Assembly (NCBI GenBank): GCA_959598545.1
Contig: CAUGFC010000038.1
Location: forward strand, 1 to 15,774
Direction: 5' to 3'
Length of the DNA: 15,774 bases
Origin: an uncultured Olsenella sp.
GTDB taxonomy: Bacteria > Actinomycetota > Coriobacteriia > Coriobacteriales > Atopobiaceae
Part shown: piece after piece, positions 1-7,075 of the stretch
How positions within the stretch are numbered: the first letter of the stretch is position 1
How the letters are laid out: each line of letters starts with the position of its first letter
Translations under genes and position numbers: made by a program
Notes under the pieces: generated by a model
Told to the model about the DNA's origin: nothing
The model's input: the letters and a program-made list of their open reading frames with translations, nothing else
Databases searched by the model: none

Positions 1-608
1 CCCTTGACCTTCTCGGCCATGTCGTTGGGGTCGATGTTGGAGACGTAGCGGCAGTCGATGCCGGCGTCGGCGTAGGGCTTGAGGGCCTCGTAGACCATGA
101 CCGGGCCGAGGTCGGAGCCGCCGATGCCGATGGACATGACGTGCTCGATGCGCTTGCCCGTGACGCCCTTCCACTCGCCGGAGCGCACGCGCTCGGCGAA
201 GGCGTACATGCGGTCGATCACCTCGCGGACGTCGGCCACGCAGTCCTGGCCGTCCACGACCAGCGAGCCGGCGTCCTCAGCCGGGCGGCGCAGCGCGGTG
301 TGGAGGACGGCGCGGTCCTCGGTGGTGTTGATGTGCTCGCCGGCGAACATGGCGTCGCGGCGCTCCTCCAGGCCCACGGCCCGGCCGAGGTCGCAGAGCA
401 GCGAGAGGGTCTTCTCGTCCACGAGGTTCTTGGAGAGGTCGAAGTGGAGGTCGTCCATGTCGAAGGAGAGGCGCCCCACGCGCTCCGGGTCGGAGGCGAA
501 GGCCTCCTTGAGCGAGAAGCCCGAGCTCACGAGCTCGTCATGGTGGGCCTTGAGCGCAGACCAGGCGGGCGTGGTCGTGGCGTCGACGGGCGTGGAGATG
601 GTGGACAT
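1..608 (-). CDS. pgi: Glucose-6-phosphate isomerase, N-terminal part (runs off the left edge)
   Basis: Cytoplasmic glycolytic enzyme interconverting glucose-6-phosphate and fructose-6-phosphate. About 202 residues are present, well under half of the usual ~550. Translating the minus strand from the ATG at 608-606 gives conserved Pgi segments: GEHINTTEDRAVLHTALR (around residues 80-97) and SIGIGGSDLGPVMVYEALK (around 150-170), the second being the sugar-phosphate-binding region. The start is supported by AAGGAG at 620-615, six bases upstream, and by the N-terminal residues MSTISTPVD. It follows the UDG-like gene on the same strand with an 82-base gap that contains a GC-rich hairpin, so it may have its own promoter. 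The family assignment is firm; the C-terminal catalytic residues lie outside the window. Confidence 0.96.
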   Translation of the reverse strand, partial: MSTISTPVDATTTPAWSALKAHHDELVSSGFSLKEAFASDPERVGRLSFDMDDLHFDLSKNLVDEKTLSLLCDLGRAVGLEERRDAMFAGEHINTTEDRAVLHTALRRPAEDAGSLVVDGQDCVADVREVIDRMYAFAERVRSGEWKGVTGKRIEHVMSIGIGGSDLGPVMVYEALKPYADAGIDCRYVSNIDPNDMAEKVK

Positions 609-650
609 GGGCGGCTCCTTCCGCGGATGCGACAGATACCTAGATGATAG

Positions 651-682
651 CCCCGCGTCAGGCGTCCGGAGGCGCCGCGGGG
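651..682 (-). terminator. GC-rich hairpin between UDG-like gene and pgi
   Basis: CCCCGCG at 651-657 pairs with CGCGGGG at 676-682, and GGCG at 661-664 can pair with CGCC inside it. It lies just after the stop codon of the upstream minus-strand gene (693-691). No T-run follows on the minus strand, so this is only a possible terminator or processing signal. The rest of the gap (609-650) holds an AT-richer stretch that could carry the pgi promoter, and the pgi ribosome binding site. Confidence 0.35.
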
Positions 683-690
683 GACAAAGC

Positions 691-1245
691 CTAGAACGGC
701 TCGCCGAGCGGCGGGATCTGCTTGAGACGCGCCCACATGACCTGCTTCTCGTGGGCGTCGCCGAGGGCGGCGGCAAAGCCCCCCAGGTTGAGAACGCGCA
801 TGCCGCAGACGCGCGCCACGGTGCCGGCGGCGAGCATCGCCTCGTCCAGGCGCTCGAGGGCGGCGAGGTCGTCGGCGTAGGCCTCGCGCAGCGCCGCGGC
901 GGCCGCCTCGTCGCAGCAGACCAGCGTGGCGGGGTCGAGCGCGGTCACCGCCTCGCGCAGGAGCGCGGCGTCGAGCGGGTCCCCGGACGCGTCGACGGTG
1001 AGCAGGGTGGCCCAGTCCTCGGGCGCGTAGCCCAGCCGCTCGAGCGACGCCCTGAGGGCGGTGCCGTCGGCGCCGGAGAACGCGGGCTCGCCGGCCCGCT
1101 CCGCCTCGGAGAGCTCGCCCTTGGCGAGAAGGACGGAGGAGAACGCGTTGCCCCCGGCGCGCACCCCGCGCACCGCGAGTGAGTCCAGCTCCGCCGCGGC
1201 CTTGTCGACGTACGCGCGCCTGCGCGCATCCCGCTCGCTCGCCAT
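691..1245 (-). CDS. Uncharacterised protein resembling the uracil-DNA glycosylase superfamily
   Basis: 184 residues. The start is placed at ATG 1245-1243 (MASERDARRR), with GGGAGG four bases upstream; longer readings only add low-complexity sequence. The middle reads GNAFSSVLLAKGELSEAE, then AGEPAFSGADGTALRASL, then LGYAPEDWATLLTV and LDPATLVCCDEAAAAAL. In order and spacing this resembles UDG family 4/5 proteins (glycine-rich motif 1, 'GRPF.G..G..L', then 'L.P.v.v.lG..A...L'). The catalytic Asp/Asn and cluster-binding cysteines of active enzymes are not evident, so DNA repair activity is not claimed. It is transcribed divergently from trxA across an 87-base region with a shared palindrome. 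The UDG resemblance is inferred by eye only; the coding call itself is strong. Confidence 0.75.
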   Translation of the reverse strand: MASERDARRRAYVDKAAAELDSLAVRGVRAGGNAFSSVLLAKGELSEAERAGEPAFSGADGTALRASLERLGYAPEDWATLLTVDASGDPLDAALLREAVTALDPATLVCCDEAAAAALREAYADDLAALERLDEAMLAAGTVARVCGMRVLNLGGFAAALGDAHEKQVMWARLKQIPPLGEPF

Positions 1246-1263
1246 GCGACCTCCCGTCCGTCC

Positions 1264-1308
1264 GGCTGATAAGAACAGTGTAGTTCGGGGTATAACCCCC
1301 AACAAGAA
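1264..1308. promoter_or_regulatory. Divergent promoter region with palindrome GGGGTATAACCCC (1287-1299)
   Basis: The 87-base gap between the divergent UDG-like gene and trxA holds a perfect palindrome, GGGGT-ATA-ACCCC, at 1287-1299. On the minus strand it falls in the 17-base spacer between a -35-like TTGTTG and a -10-like TACACT. On the plus strand its centre provides TATAAC, a possible trxA -10. This placement suits an operator controlling both genes. The palindrome is seen directly; the promoter and operator roles are inferred. Confidence 0.45.
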
Positions 1309-1332
1309 CCGACCGACCCAAGGAGGTCTCCC

Positions 1333-1650
1333 ATGTCCCAGGCAATCACCGGCGCCGAGTTCGACGCGGTCGTCGCCAGCTCCGACAAGCCCGTGCTCGT
1401 GGACTTCTGGGCGTCCTGGTGCGGCCCGTGCCGCGCGCTCGGCCCCGTCGTCGACCAGATCTCGCAGGAGATGGCCGACCGGCTGACGGTCTACAAGTGC
1501 AACGTCGACGAGGAGTCCGGCCTCGCGGAGCGCTTCCGGATCGTCTCCATCCCCACGCTCATCCTCTTCAAGGGCGGCACGCCCGTCCACACCATGGTCG
1601 GCAACATGCCCAAGGCCTCCCTCGTCTCCGAGCTCGAGGCCAACCTCTAG
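1333..1650 (+). CDS. trxA: Thioredoxin
   Basis: 105-residue single-domain thioredoxin, a cytoplasmic dithiol reductant that donates electrons to ribonucleotide reductase, peroxiredoxins and other disulfide-containing proteins. The active site WASWCGPCRALGP (around residues 25-37, catalytic CGPC) is intact. The cis-proline loop SIPTLILFKGG is present (residues 73-83), as is the C-terminal helix region. The length matches the family. AAGGAGG at 1320-1326 lies six bases before the ATG. The PAP2 gene begins three bases after the stop codon, so the two are very probably co-transcribed. The palindromic divergent promoter region lies upstream. The call is secure; which of several possible paralogues this is cannot be told from the window. 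Confidence 0.96.
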   Translation: MSQAITGAEFDAVVASSDKPVLVDFWASWCGPCRALGPVVDQISQEMADRLTVYKCNVDEESGLAERFRIVSIPTLILFKGGTPVHTMVGNMPKASLVSELEANL

Positions 1651-1653
1651 GCC

Positions 1654-2358
1654 ATGGGTCGCCGCGAGGAGCTTGCCCGGGGCGCACGCGAGACTACGCG
1701 CGGTGCCCTGGGCCTTTTCAGGGACAACCGCCGCGTGGTGGTTCTTCTCGCTGCCGCGCTGATTTTCGTGTGGCTGCTCGGCGAGGTCGCGAGCGGAGAG
1801 ATCATGCGCCTCGACACCCTTGCCTACCAGGTTTTCGTTGAGACGCTGCGCTCCGACACGCTCACGCCCTTCATGGAGGCGTTCACGTCGCTCGCCTCGG
1901 TCGTGGTGCTCGCGGTCATGGCCGCCGTGATCGCGGCGCTCGCCCCGGGCAAGGCGCCGGGCTGGTGCGTGGCAGTCAACCTCGTGTGCGTGGTCGTGCT
2001 GAACACCGTCCTCAAGGTGATCGTCCAGCGCCCGCGACCGGCCGGCTTCCGCCTCATCTCCGAGTCCGGCTACAGCTTCCCCTCCGGCCACTCGATGGTG
2101 GCGATGGCGTTCTTCGGGCTGCTGATCTGGATGGTCTGGCGCTACCACCGCCGCGACGCCATGCGCGTGGTGTGGTGCGTCTGCTTTGGCCTGGTCATCG
2201 CGATGGTGGGCATAAGCCGCATCTACCTGGGCGTCCATTACGCCTCTGACGTGCTCGCCGGCTTCTGCGTGAGCCTCATCTGGCTGATCTTCTACACGCG
2301 CGTGATCGCGCCGGCCTTCGTGGCCGTGGACGCGCCGCCCGACCCGGACGCGGGATAG
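1654..2358 (+). CDS. PAP2-family membrane phosphatase
   Basis: 234-residue multi-pass membrane protein with the three-part PAP2 phosphatase signature. Motif 1 is KVIVQRPRP (K121, R126-P127). Motif 2 is FPSGHS (P143-H146). Motif 3 is SRIYLGVHYASDV (S188-R189, H195, D199). The histidines and Asp form the acid phosphatase active site, which normally faces the outside. Hydrophobic segments lie near 27-45, 80-97, 105-121, 148-163, 172-187 and 200-217, giving about six transmembrane helices. Family members dephosphorylate phosphatidylglycerol phosphate, phosphatidic acid or undecaprenyl pyrophosphate; which applies here is unknown. It starts three bases after trxA. Its TAG stop (2356-2358) is built from the edge of the repeat element that follows, so the last codons may be a recent replacement. 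Confidence 0.9.
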   Translation: MGRREELARGARETTRGALGLFRDNRRVVVLLAAALIFVWLLGEVASGEIMRLDTLAYQVFVETLRSDTLTPFMEAFTSLASVVVLAVMAAVIAALAPGKAPGWCVAVNLVCVVVLNTVLKVIVQRPRPAGFRLISESGYSFPSGHSMVAMAFFGLLIWMVWRYHRRDAMRVVWCVCFGLVIAMVGISRIYLGVHYASDVLAGFCVSLIWLIFYTRVIAPAFVAVDAPPDPDAG

Positions 2359-2528
2359 AACGGCCGCATCGTTCCCGTTCTTCTCGCCGCGCGGGTTAGA
2401 ACCACCTCATCGTCCGCCTCTGGAAGCGTCCAAAAACGCGGACGATGAGGTTGTTCTAACCAGCATCGCCCCAACAAGGGGGACGAGCCGTTGTTTCTAA
2501 CCCCTGCCAAGGGGAGACGGGCGAGAAG
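2352..2528. repeat. Dispersed nested inverted-repeat element, copy 1
   Basis: Four half-units of about 25 bases with consensus near GGGTTAGAAC-ACCGCATCGTCCCC: two forward (2352-2376 and 2394-2417) and two reversed (2438-2461 and 2478-2504). CTTCTCGCC lies after the first half-unit (2380-2388) and its inverse GGCGAGAAG lies outside the last (2520-2528). The inner pair forms a 24-base arm hairpin with one mismatch. The outer pair is more diverged, about 17 of 25 matching. The same architecture recurs at 9438-9609. The element lies between the convergent PAP2 and yfcE genes and may act as a bidirectional terminator. No transposase is visible, so it could be a non-autonomous mobile element. Confidence 0.8.
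2394..2461. terminator. Long stem-loop at the centre of repeat copy 1
   Basis: Arms 2394-2417 and 2438-2461 are 24 bases each and complementary except for one position. The 20-base loop contains a small nested hairpin, TGGA-AGCG-TCCA. It sits between two converging transcription units, so it could end transcripts from either side. No classical T-run follows. The pairing is seen; the terminator role is inferred. Confidence 0.55.
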
Positions 2529-2540
2529 GACGCGCGCCCG

Positions 2541-3002
2541 CTACCCCAGCGTGACGATCTCGGCGTCCACCACCTGACCGTCGTCGACGTAGATCCGGCC
2601 CATGCTCGGCCGCGACCGGCGCGGGTAGGTGGGGCTGCCGGGGTTCATCACCAGCGTCCCCGTCCACTCGTCGCGCTCGATGACCGGCGTGTGCGTGTGG
2701 CCGAAGATCGCGATGTCGCACATCTGCAGGTTGAGGCGTCGCCGGTAGTGGGCGAGCTGCCACTTGAGGTCGCCGCCGACGAACACCACCCGGTCCTTCA
2801 CCATGGGGCCGTAGTCGTACGCCCAGTCGTTGTTGCCGAGGCACAGCCTCACCGGCGCGATCGTCTCGAGCGTGCGCAGGTCGGAGGGCGAGCAGATGTC
2901 GCCAGCGTGCACGATGGCGTCCGCGCCCGCGAGCTCGTTCAAGAGCTCCGGGGCGAGAAACCCGTGTGTGTCAGAGATGACGTCGAAGCGCTTGACGGCC
3001 AA
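2541..3002 (-). CDS. YfcE/MJ0936-type metallophosphoesterase
   Basis: 153-residue cytoplasmic calcineurin-like phosphodiesterase of the small YfcE class. Metal-binding motifs appear in order: SDTHG (D11, H13), HAGD (D35), GNND (N57), AHY (H85) and GHTHTP (H102, H104). This is the complete set for a two-metal active site, and the length matches the family. Known members hydrolyse phosphodiester bonds of model substrates and their physiological substrate is usually unknown. The only start that keeps the first metal motif is TTG at 3002-3000; an in-frame stop lies just upstream. The ribosome binding site is weak, and the gene begins nine bases after the response regulator stop, so translation is probably coupled. 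The 3' end is 12 bases from repeat copy 1. Confidence 0.9.
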   Translation of the reverse strand: MAVKRFDVISDTHGFLAPELLNELAGADAIVHAGDICSPSDLRTLETIAPVRLCLGNNDWAYDYGPMVKDRVVFVGGDLKWQLAHYRRRLNLQMCDIAIFGHTHTPVIERDEWTGTLVMNPGSPTYPRRSRPSMGRIYVDDGQVVDAEIVTLG

Positions 3003-3011
3003 CGCGCGCCC

Positions 3012-3728
3012 CTAGAGGCCGAGCGCGCGCTTGAGCGCGACCACGCGACGGCGGGAGACGGAGATCTTCTTCCCCTCGATGCCGTTGACGCCCAGCTGGA
3101 GGATGCCGGAGGAGATGACCTCGACGTCCTCGACGTACTCGAGGTTCACGATGTAGCCGCGGTGCACGCGGAAGAAGCCGTGCGGGGCGAGCTTCTGCTC
3201 GAGCTTGGCAAGCGAGATCGTGGAGAGGAAGCGGTCGGTGTCGGTGTAGATGCAGGAGTAGTCGTCCTTGGCCTCGATGTAGCGGATCTGGTCGATGGGG
3301 ACGAGCACCTTGCGCCCGCTCTTGACCACGGGGATGCGCTCCACGGAGGAGTGGCTCTGCTGCTGCGGCTTGACGCGGGCCTGGACCTTGTCGAGCGCCT
3401 GGCCCAGGCGCTCCGGGTCCACGGGCTTCATCAGGTAGTCGATCGCGTCGACCTCGAACGCCTCGAGGGCGTGCTCGCTGTAGGCCGTGACGAAGACGAC
3501 GGCAGGCGGGTTCTTCAGGCGGTGAAGGGCCTCAGCGAGCTGCATGCCGGAGGTCTTGGGCATCTGGATGTCCAGGAACATGACGTCGGACTTGGCCTCC
3601 ATCAGCTTCTCCACCGCCTCGCGGGCGCTGGAGGCCTCGGTGATGGACTCGACGCGACCCGTCTCCTCGAGCAGGTAGCGCAGCTCGGAGCGTGCGGGGG
3701 CCTCGTCGTCAACAATCATCGCGCGCAT
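3012..3728 (-). CDS. LytTR-family response regulator
   Basis: 238-residue DNA-binding response regulator. The receiver domain (residues 1-115) has acidic residues D7-D8, phospho-acceptor D53 in FLDIQMP, T81 in VTAYS and K101 in LMKP. After a linker (116-130) comes a LytTR domain (131-238), recognisable by IRYIEAKDDYSCIYT, FFRVHRGYIVNL and KKISVSRRRV. LytTR proteins bind short direct repeats upstream of their targets, often genes for cell wall turnover, virulence factors or small-molecule transport. It sits 69 bases after its probable partner kinase and nine bases before yfcE. ATG at 3728 is preceded by AGGGAT; a second in-frame ATG at 3719 is a less likely start. The target genes are unknown. 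Confidence 0.94.
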   Translation of the reverse strand: MRAMIVDDEAPARSELRYLLEETGRVESITEASSAREAVEKLMEAKSDVMFLDIQMPKTSGMQLAEALHRLKNPPAVVFVTAYSEHALEAFEVDAIDYLMKPVDPERLGQALDKVQARVKPQQQSHSSVERIPVVKSGRKVLVPIDQIRYIEAKDDYSCIYTDTDRFLSTISLAKLEQKLAPHGFFRVHRGYIVNLEYVEDVEVISSGILQLGVNGIEGKKISVSRRRVVALKRALGL

Positions 3729-3797
3729 GTGCAGATCCCTTCGTGTCCTTCTCGCCTGTCGGAGCGGCGGTCCTCCCGTCGTCCGGCAGGGTCTATC

Positions 3798-5153
3798 TTA
3801 CTCGCCCTTGCGCCTCAGCTCCACGAGTCTCGACCGCGCACCCGCAAGACGCAGGGTGACGCAGGTGCCCTCGCCCGGCTTGGACACAATCTCCACGCCG
3901 GAGCCCACGCCATAGAAGCGCTCGATGCGCTCGGCGACGTTGCGCAGGGCCATGCCCGTCCCCCGGGAGGACGAGGACGGCCCGGCGTCCCGGGCCGACG
4001 CGAGCAGCCGGTCGGCGACCGCCTTGTCCATCCCGAGCCCGTCGTCGGCGACGGCAATAAGGATATCATCTCCGTCGGTCGCCACCTGCACGTCAATCGA
4101 GAGCGCGCCGTCGTCGCGCATGGCGTGGCGCACGGCGTTCTCCACGATGGGCTGCACGAGGAACGACGGGACGGGAAGCTCGCCGCAACCCTCCTCCACG
4201 TGCTCGGTCTCGACGATGCGGTCCTCGCCGAAGCGGGCCTTCTCGATCTTGAGGTAGCGGCGCGTCTGCTCGAGCTCCTGCAAGAGCGGGATGAGCGTCT
4301 TCTCGGAGCTCTCAAGCGTGCGGCGGTAGAAGGTCGAGAACTCGCGGAGCAGGTCACGCGCCTTGGTGGGGTTGGTCCGCGTGAACGAGGCGATGGTGTT
4401 GAGCGTGTTGAAGAGGAAGTGCGGGTTGATCTGGGCCTGGAGCGCCTTGACCTCGGCCCGCGCCGTGAGCTCGGCCTGGCGGTCGAGCTCGATGGAGGAG
4501 AGCTGCGTGGAGAGCAGCGACCCCAGGCCCTCGGCGATGGCGAGCTGCGTGCGGTCGATGTCGAGGTCGCGACGGTAGTAGAGCTTGATCGTGCCCACGG
4601 CGCGGTCCTGCACGAGCAGGGGCACGATGATGCCGAAGGCGTGGCCGGCGCGGCGGTTGCCGATCGAGAAGCGCCGCACGTCCTGGCTCTCCTGGTCGAC
4701 CGAGACGAACGTCTCCATGCGTCGGCTCTCCAGGACCTCAAGCGTGGGCTTGGCGTTCTTGGTCCCGGGGACGAACGGCGTGTCGAGGGCGCCCTCGAGC
4801 GCGAGCACCGTCTCGGTGTCGGTGATGGCAATGCCCACGGCGCTCGTCTCCGGCAGCAGCAGCGCGCAGATGGCGCGGGCGTTCTCCTCGGTGAGGCCGC
4901 CGTGGAGGTGTGCGAGCGTGCCGGTGGCCACGCGCAGCGTGCGCTCGGTCGCCTCGGAGCGCGTGTCGTCCGGCGACAGGTTGATGGCTCCTCCCAGCAC
5001 GATGACGGCCGCAAAGCCGCAGCCGGCCAGCATCGCTGCGGCGAGAAGGCCGTCGTTCACGCTGTAGACGAGCGCTGCCGCGAGCACGAGCGCGAACACC
5101 ACGAGGGACCCACCGGCCAGCCATCCGGAGAGCCGGGCACTCGGCCTCGCCAT
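3798..5153 (-). CDS. LytS/YehU-type sensor histidine kinase
   Basis: 451 residues. Two hydrophobic segments (about 10-31 and 36-57) anchor the N-terminus, much less than the multi-helix sensor of classical LytS. Residues 70-220 look like a GAF-type sensor domain (SAVGIAITDTETVLALEG; FGIIVPLLVQDRAVGTIKLYY). The His_kinase domain carries QINPHFLFNTLNTI with phospho-acceptor H245. The ATPase part has the N-box VENAVRHA (N339), the G1-like DDGLGM (D371, G374) and RGTGMALRNV (398-405). It most likely phosphorylates the adjacent LytTR regulator. ATG at 5153-5151 overlaps the glycosyltransferase stop by one base (TGATG), with GGGAGG upstream. The ligand is unknown; intracellular GAF sensing is inferred. 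Confidence 0.93.
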   Translation of the reverse strand: MARPSARLSGWLAGGSLVVFALVLAAALVYSVNDGLLAAAMLAGCGFAAVIVLGGAINLSPDDTRSEATERTLRVATGTLAHLHGGLTEENARAICALLLPETSAVGIAITDTETVLALEGALDTPFVPGTKNAKPTLEVLESRRMETFVSVDQESQDVRRFSIGNRRAGHAFGIIVPLLVQDRAVGTIKLYYRRDLDIDRTQLAIAEGLGSLLSTQLSSIELDRQAELTARAEVKALQAQINPHFLFNTLNTIASFTRTNPTKARDLLREFSTFYRRTLESSEKTLIPLLQELEQTRRYLKIEKARFGEDRIVETEHVEEGCGELPVPSFLVQPIVENAVRHAMRDDGALSIDVQVATDGDDILIAVADDGLGMDKAVADRLLASARDAGPSSSSRGTGMALRNVAERIERFYGVGSGVEIVSKPGEGTCVTLRLAGARSRLVELRRKGE

Positions 5154-6439
5154 CACGCACCTCCCTGCATCGGGAAGGCCCCCGTGTCGCCGAGCGGGTC
5201 GACGGCAGGGGCGGGGACCGGGGCGGGCGCGGGATGCGCCACCTCGCCGGTGCGCAGGATCGCGGAGGCTATCACGCGGTCGTCCCACAGCGCGGACACG
5301 ATCGAGGGCCACATCATGGCGAACGAGAGGTAGCGTGAGCAGGCGGCGCGTGCGAACTTGTCCGCGTCGTGCCGGCCCTTCGTGAGGATGCGCAGGTAGG
5401 CAAGGCGGTCGGGCCCCGTCAGCAGGCGGCGCAGCGCCGTGCGGAACACGCGGCGGCGGACGTCCGGCGAGAGCCAGGGCGCCGGGTAGGGCATGAGGGA
5501 CTCGAGGGTGATGGTGCGCAGGTCACGGCGGGCGTTCATGGCGTCGAGCTTGCGGTACTCGTAGAGCCAGCGGTGCACGTCCTGCATGAACAGCGACGGC
5601 ACGCCCGCCATCTCCTCGGGCGGGCGTGCCTGGACGTACCACTCGTTGTCAAACCACACGTCCATGCCATTGGCACGCAGGTCGAGAACATAGTCGAGGT
5701 CCTCGCCGCGCGTGATGTAGGGGTCGAAGGGCACCTTAGAGAAGGCGGCGGCGTGCAGCGCGCAGCACCCGCCGCAGAGGTGGTTCGAGCGCGTGATGCG
5801 GGAGGCCGACGTCTGGGCGCGCTCCATGACGAGGTTGAAGTCCGCGGCCTTGGACCAGTACTTCTCGCTCCACGCCTCGGACGGCTCCGCGTAGGGGCTG
5901 CCGAGGGCGTCCACGAAGAAGCCGCTCTTGGCCAGCACCTGCAGGTTCTGGCGCGTGAGCGAGCCCAGGCCCCACACGGCCCTGGTGAGGAACTCCTCGT
6001 CCAGGGCGACCTTGTCGTCGTCGAGGAACACCACCACGTCGTGGCCCAGCACGGCTGCCACCGCCAGGCCCATGTTCCGGATGGCGCCGTAGCCGCGCAG
6101 CGAGACCGTCTCACCCGTCACGTGGTGCGCCAGCCTGCCGACGGCGCGCTCGACGTGCGCTGCCTCCTGGGCGCCGACGATGAGGGGGTTGAGGTCGGCG
6201 TGGGCGCGGCAGATGGAGCTCACCCGGGCGCGGGCGGACTCCTCGCAGCTCTTGGGCGCCACCACGAGCACGATCACGCGCAGGACGCCGCTCACCCTCT
6301 CCAGCGAGCTCAGGCAGTTCTCGAGCTCGGGCAGGGGCCTGTCGATGGGCGTGGTGTAGTCATAGACGCCGCGCTCGCCGAGGGCCCCGGGCTTGACGGC
6401 CCGGTCCCAGTAGGTGGGGATGACGACGACGGGATTCAA
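5153..6439 (-). CDS. Glycosyltransferase family 2-like protein
   Basis: 428 residues. The N-terminus VVVIPTYWDR is a typical GT-A nucleotide-sugar-binding strand. GYGAIRNMGLAVAAVLGHDVVVFLDDDKV (116-144) carries the acidic metal-binding motif (D140-D142), preceded by the family's 'R..G...A' pattern. RGEDLDYVLDLRANG (244-258) matches the ED-type catalytic base region of GT2 enzymes. The C-terminal 120 residues are basic and helical with a proline/alanine tail, and no clear transmembrane segment is seen, so a cytoplasmic enzyme is likely. Donor and acceptor are unknown. The start is TTG at 6439-6437, three bases after the queT stop. The upstream GAGAGGGG is a passable ribosome binding site. The 3' end overlaps the histidine kinase start. 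Confidence 0.82.
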   Translation of the reverse strand: MNPVVVIPTYWDRAVKPGALGERGVYDYTTPIDRPLPELENCLSSLERVSGVLRVIVLVVAPKSCEESARARVSSICRAHADLNPLIVGAQEAAHVERAVGRLAHHVTGETVSLRGYGAIRNMGLAVAAVLGHDVVVFLDDDKVALDEEFLTRAVWGLGSLTRQNLQVLAKSGFFVDALGSPYAEPSEAWSEKYWSKAADFNLVMERAQTSASRITRSNHLCGGCCALHAAAFSKVPFDPYITRGEDLDYVLDLRANGMDVWFDNEWYVQARPPEEMAGVPSLFMQDVHRWLYEYRKLDAMNARRDLRTITLESLMPYPAPWLSPDVRRRVFRTALRRLLTGPDRLAYLRILTKGRHDADKFARAACSRYLSFAMMWPSIVSALWDDRVIASAILRTGEVAHPAPAPVPAPAVDPLGDTGAFPMQGGA

Positions 6440-6442
6440 GCA

Positions 6443-7075
6443 CTAGCCCCTCTCGGTGCGCCCGGCGTCGTCCTGCGCGAGGGCGCGCGGCAGCGTGGTG
6501 CGGCCGAGCGCCCGGAACAGCGGCAGCCCCAGCGCGTAGACGACGACCGCCTCGCCGATTCCGGTGGCGAGGAGGCCGAAGGCGTACATCGCGGGGTAGG
6601 CGCCGTCGAGGGCGATGTCGGTGAACGGGATGACGTAGAAGCCGATGCCCTGCAGCATGAGCGGCAGGTAGGCGGGGACGATGATCGCGTTGGCGATCAC
6701 CGGACCGAGAAGCGCGAGCACCGGGCGACGACGGTTGCGCCACGTGAACCAGGCGCCGAGCGCCGTCGCCAGCGTGCCGAAGACGACGTCGAGCATGCCG
6801 AGCATGCCCGTGCCGGAGAGCACGATGTTGGCGAGGTTGGCGATCGCGCAGCCCAGCGCGAGCCCGGGCACGGCGTCCGAGGTGAGCAGCGCCAGCGCGC
6901 ACACCGCCTCCGAGACGCGGAACTGCACCGGGCCCCAGGCGAGGCTGCCAAGGAAGAGCAGGGCGACGAGCGTGAGGGCGGCGTAGACGGCGGCGATCAT
7001 GCCCACGCGCGCCACGCGGCGGGCATGGGCGACGGACGGGTCGGTCGGGTGCGTGAGGGTGTTGTGCTGCTCCAT
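6443..7075 (-). CDS. queT: QueT-family transporter (probable ECF substrate-binding subunit)
   Basis: 210-residue hydrophobic protein matching the QueT family, S components of energy-coupling factor transporters linked to uptake of queuosine precursors. Family features seen are IAAVYAALTLVALLFLGSLAWGPVQFRVSEAVCAL, GLALGCAIANL, DVVFGTLATALGAWFTW, PVIANAIIVPAYL, and a GIGEAVVVYALG segment near the C-terminus. About six membrane helices are expected. ATG at 7075-7073 (MEQHNTLTHP) is chosen over a longer reading that would translate part of the palindromic leader; a purine-rich GAAGAGAG lies upstream. No ECF ATPase or T component is in the window, so it probably shares a module encoded elsewhere. 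It heads the five-gene unit that ends with yfcE. The substrate is inferred from the family. Confidence 0.85.
   Translation of the reverse strand: MEQHNTLTHPTDPSVAHARRVARVGMIAAVYAALTLVALLFLGSLAWGPVQFRVSEAVCALALLTSDAVPGLALGCAIANLANIVLSGTGMLGMLDVVFGTLATALGAWFTWRNRRRPVLALLGPVIANAIIVPAYLPLMLQGIGFYVIPFTDIALDGAYPAMYAFGLLATGIGEAVVVYALGLPLFRALGRTTLPRALAQDDAGRTERG

Noticed and set aside
1246..2238. Much longer minus-strand reading of the UDG-like gene
   Set aside because: It would overlap trxA and the PAP2 gene in antisense. The ATG at 1245 has a ribosome binding site and begins the conserved part.
2691..5333. Plus-strand open frame of 880 codons opposite yfcE, the response regulator and the kinase
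   Set aside because: It spans three clearly recognised genes on the other strand and has a composition biased to Glu/Val/Leu/Gly/His/Ala/Arg expected of an antisense shadow in GC-rich DNA; no ribosome binding site or domain was seen.
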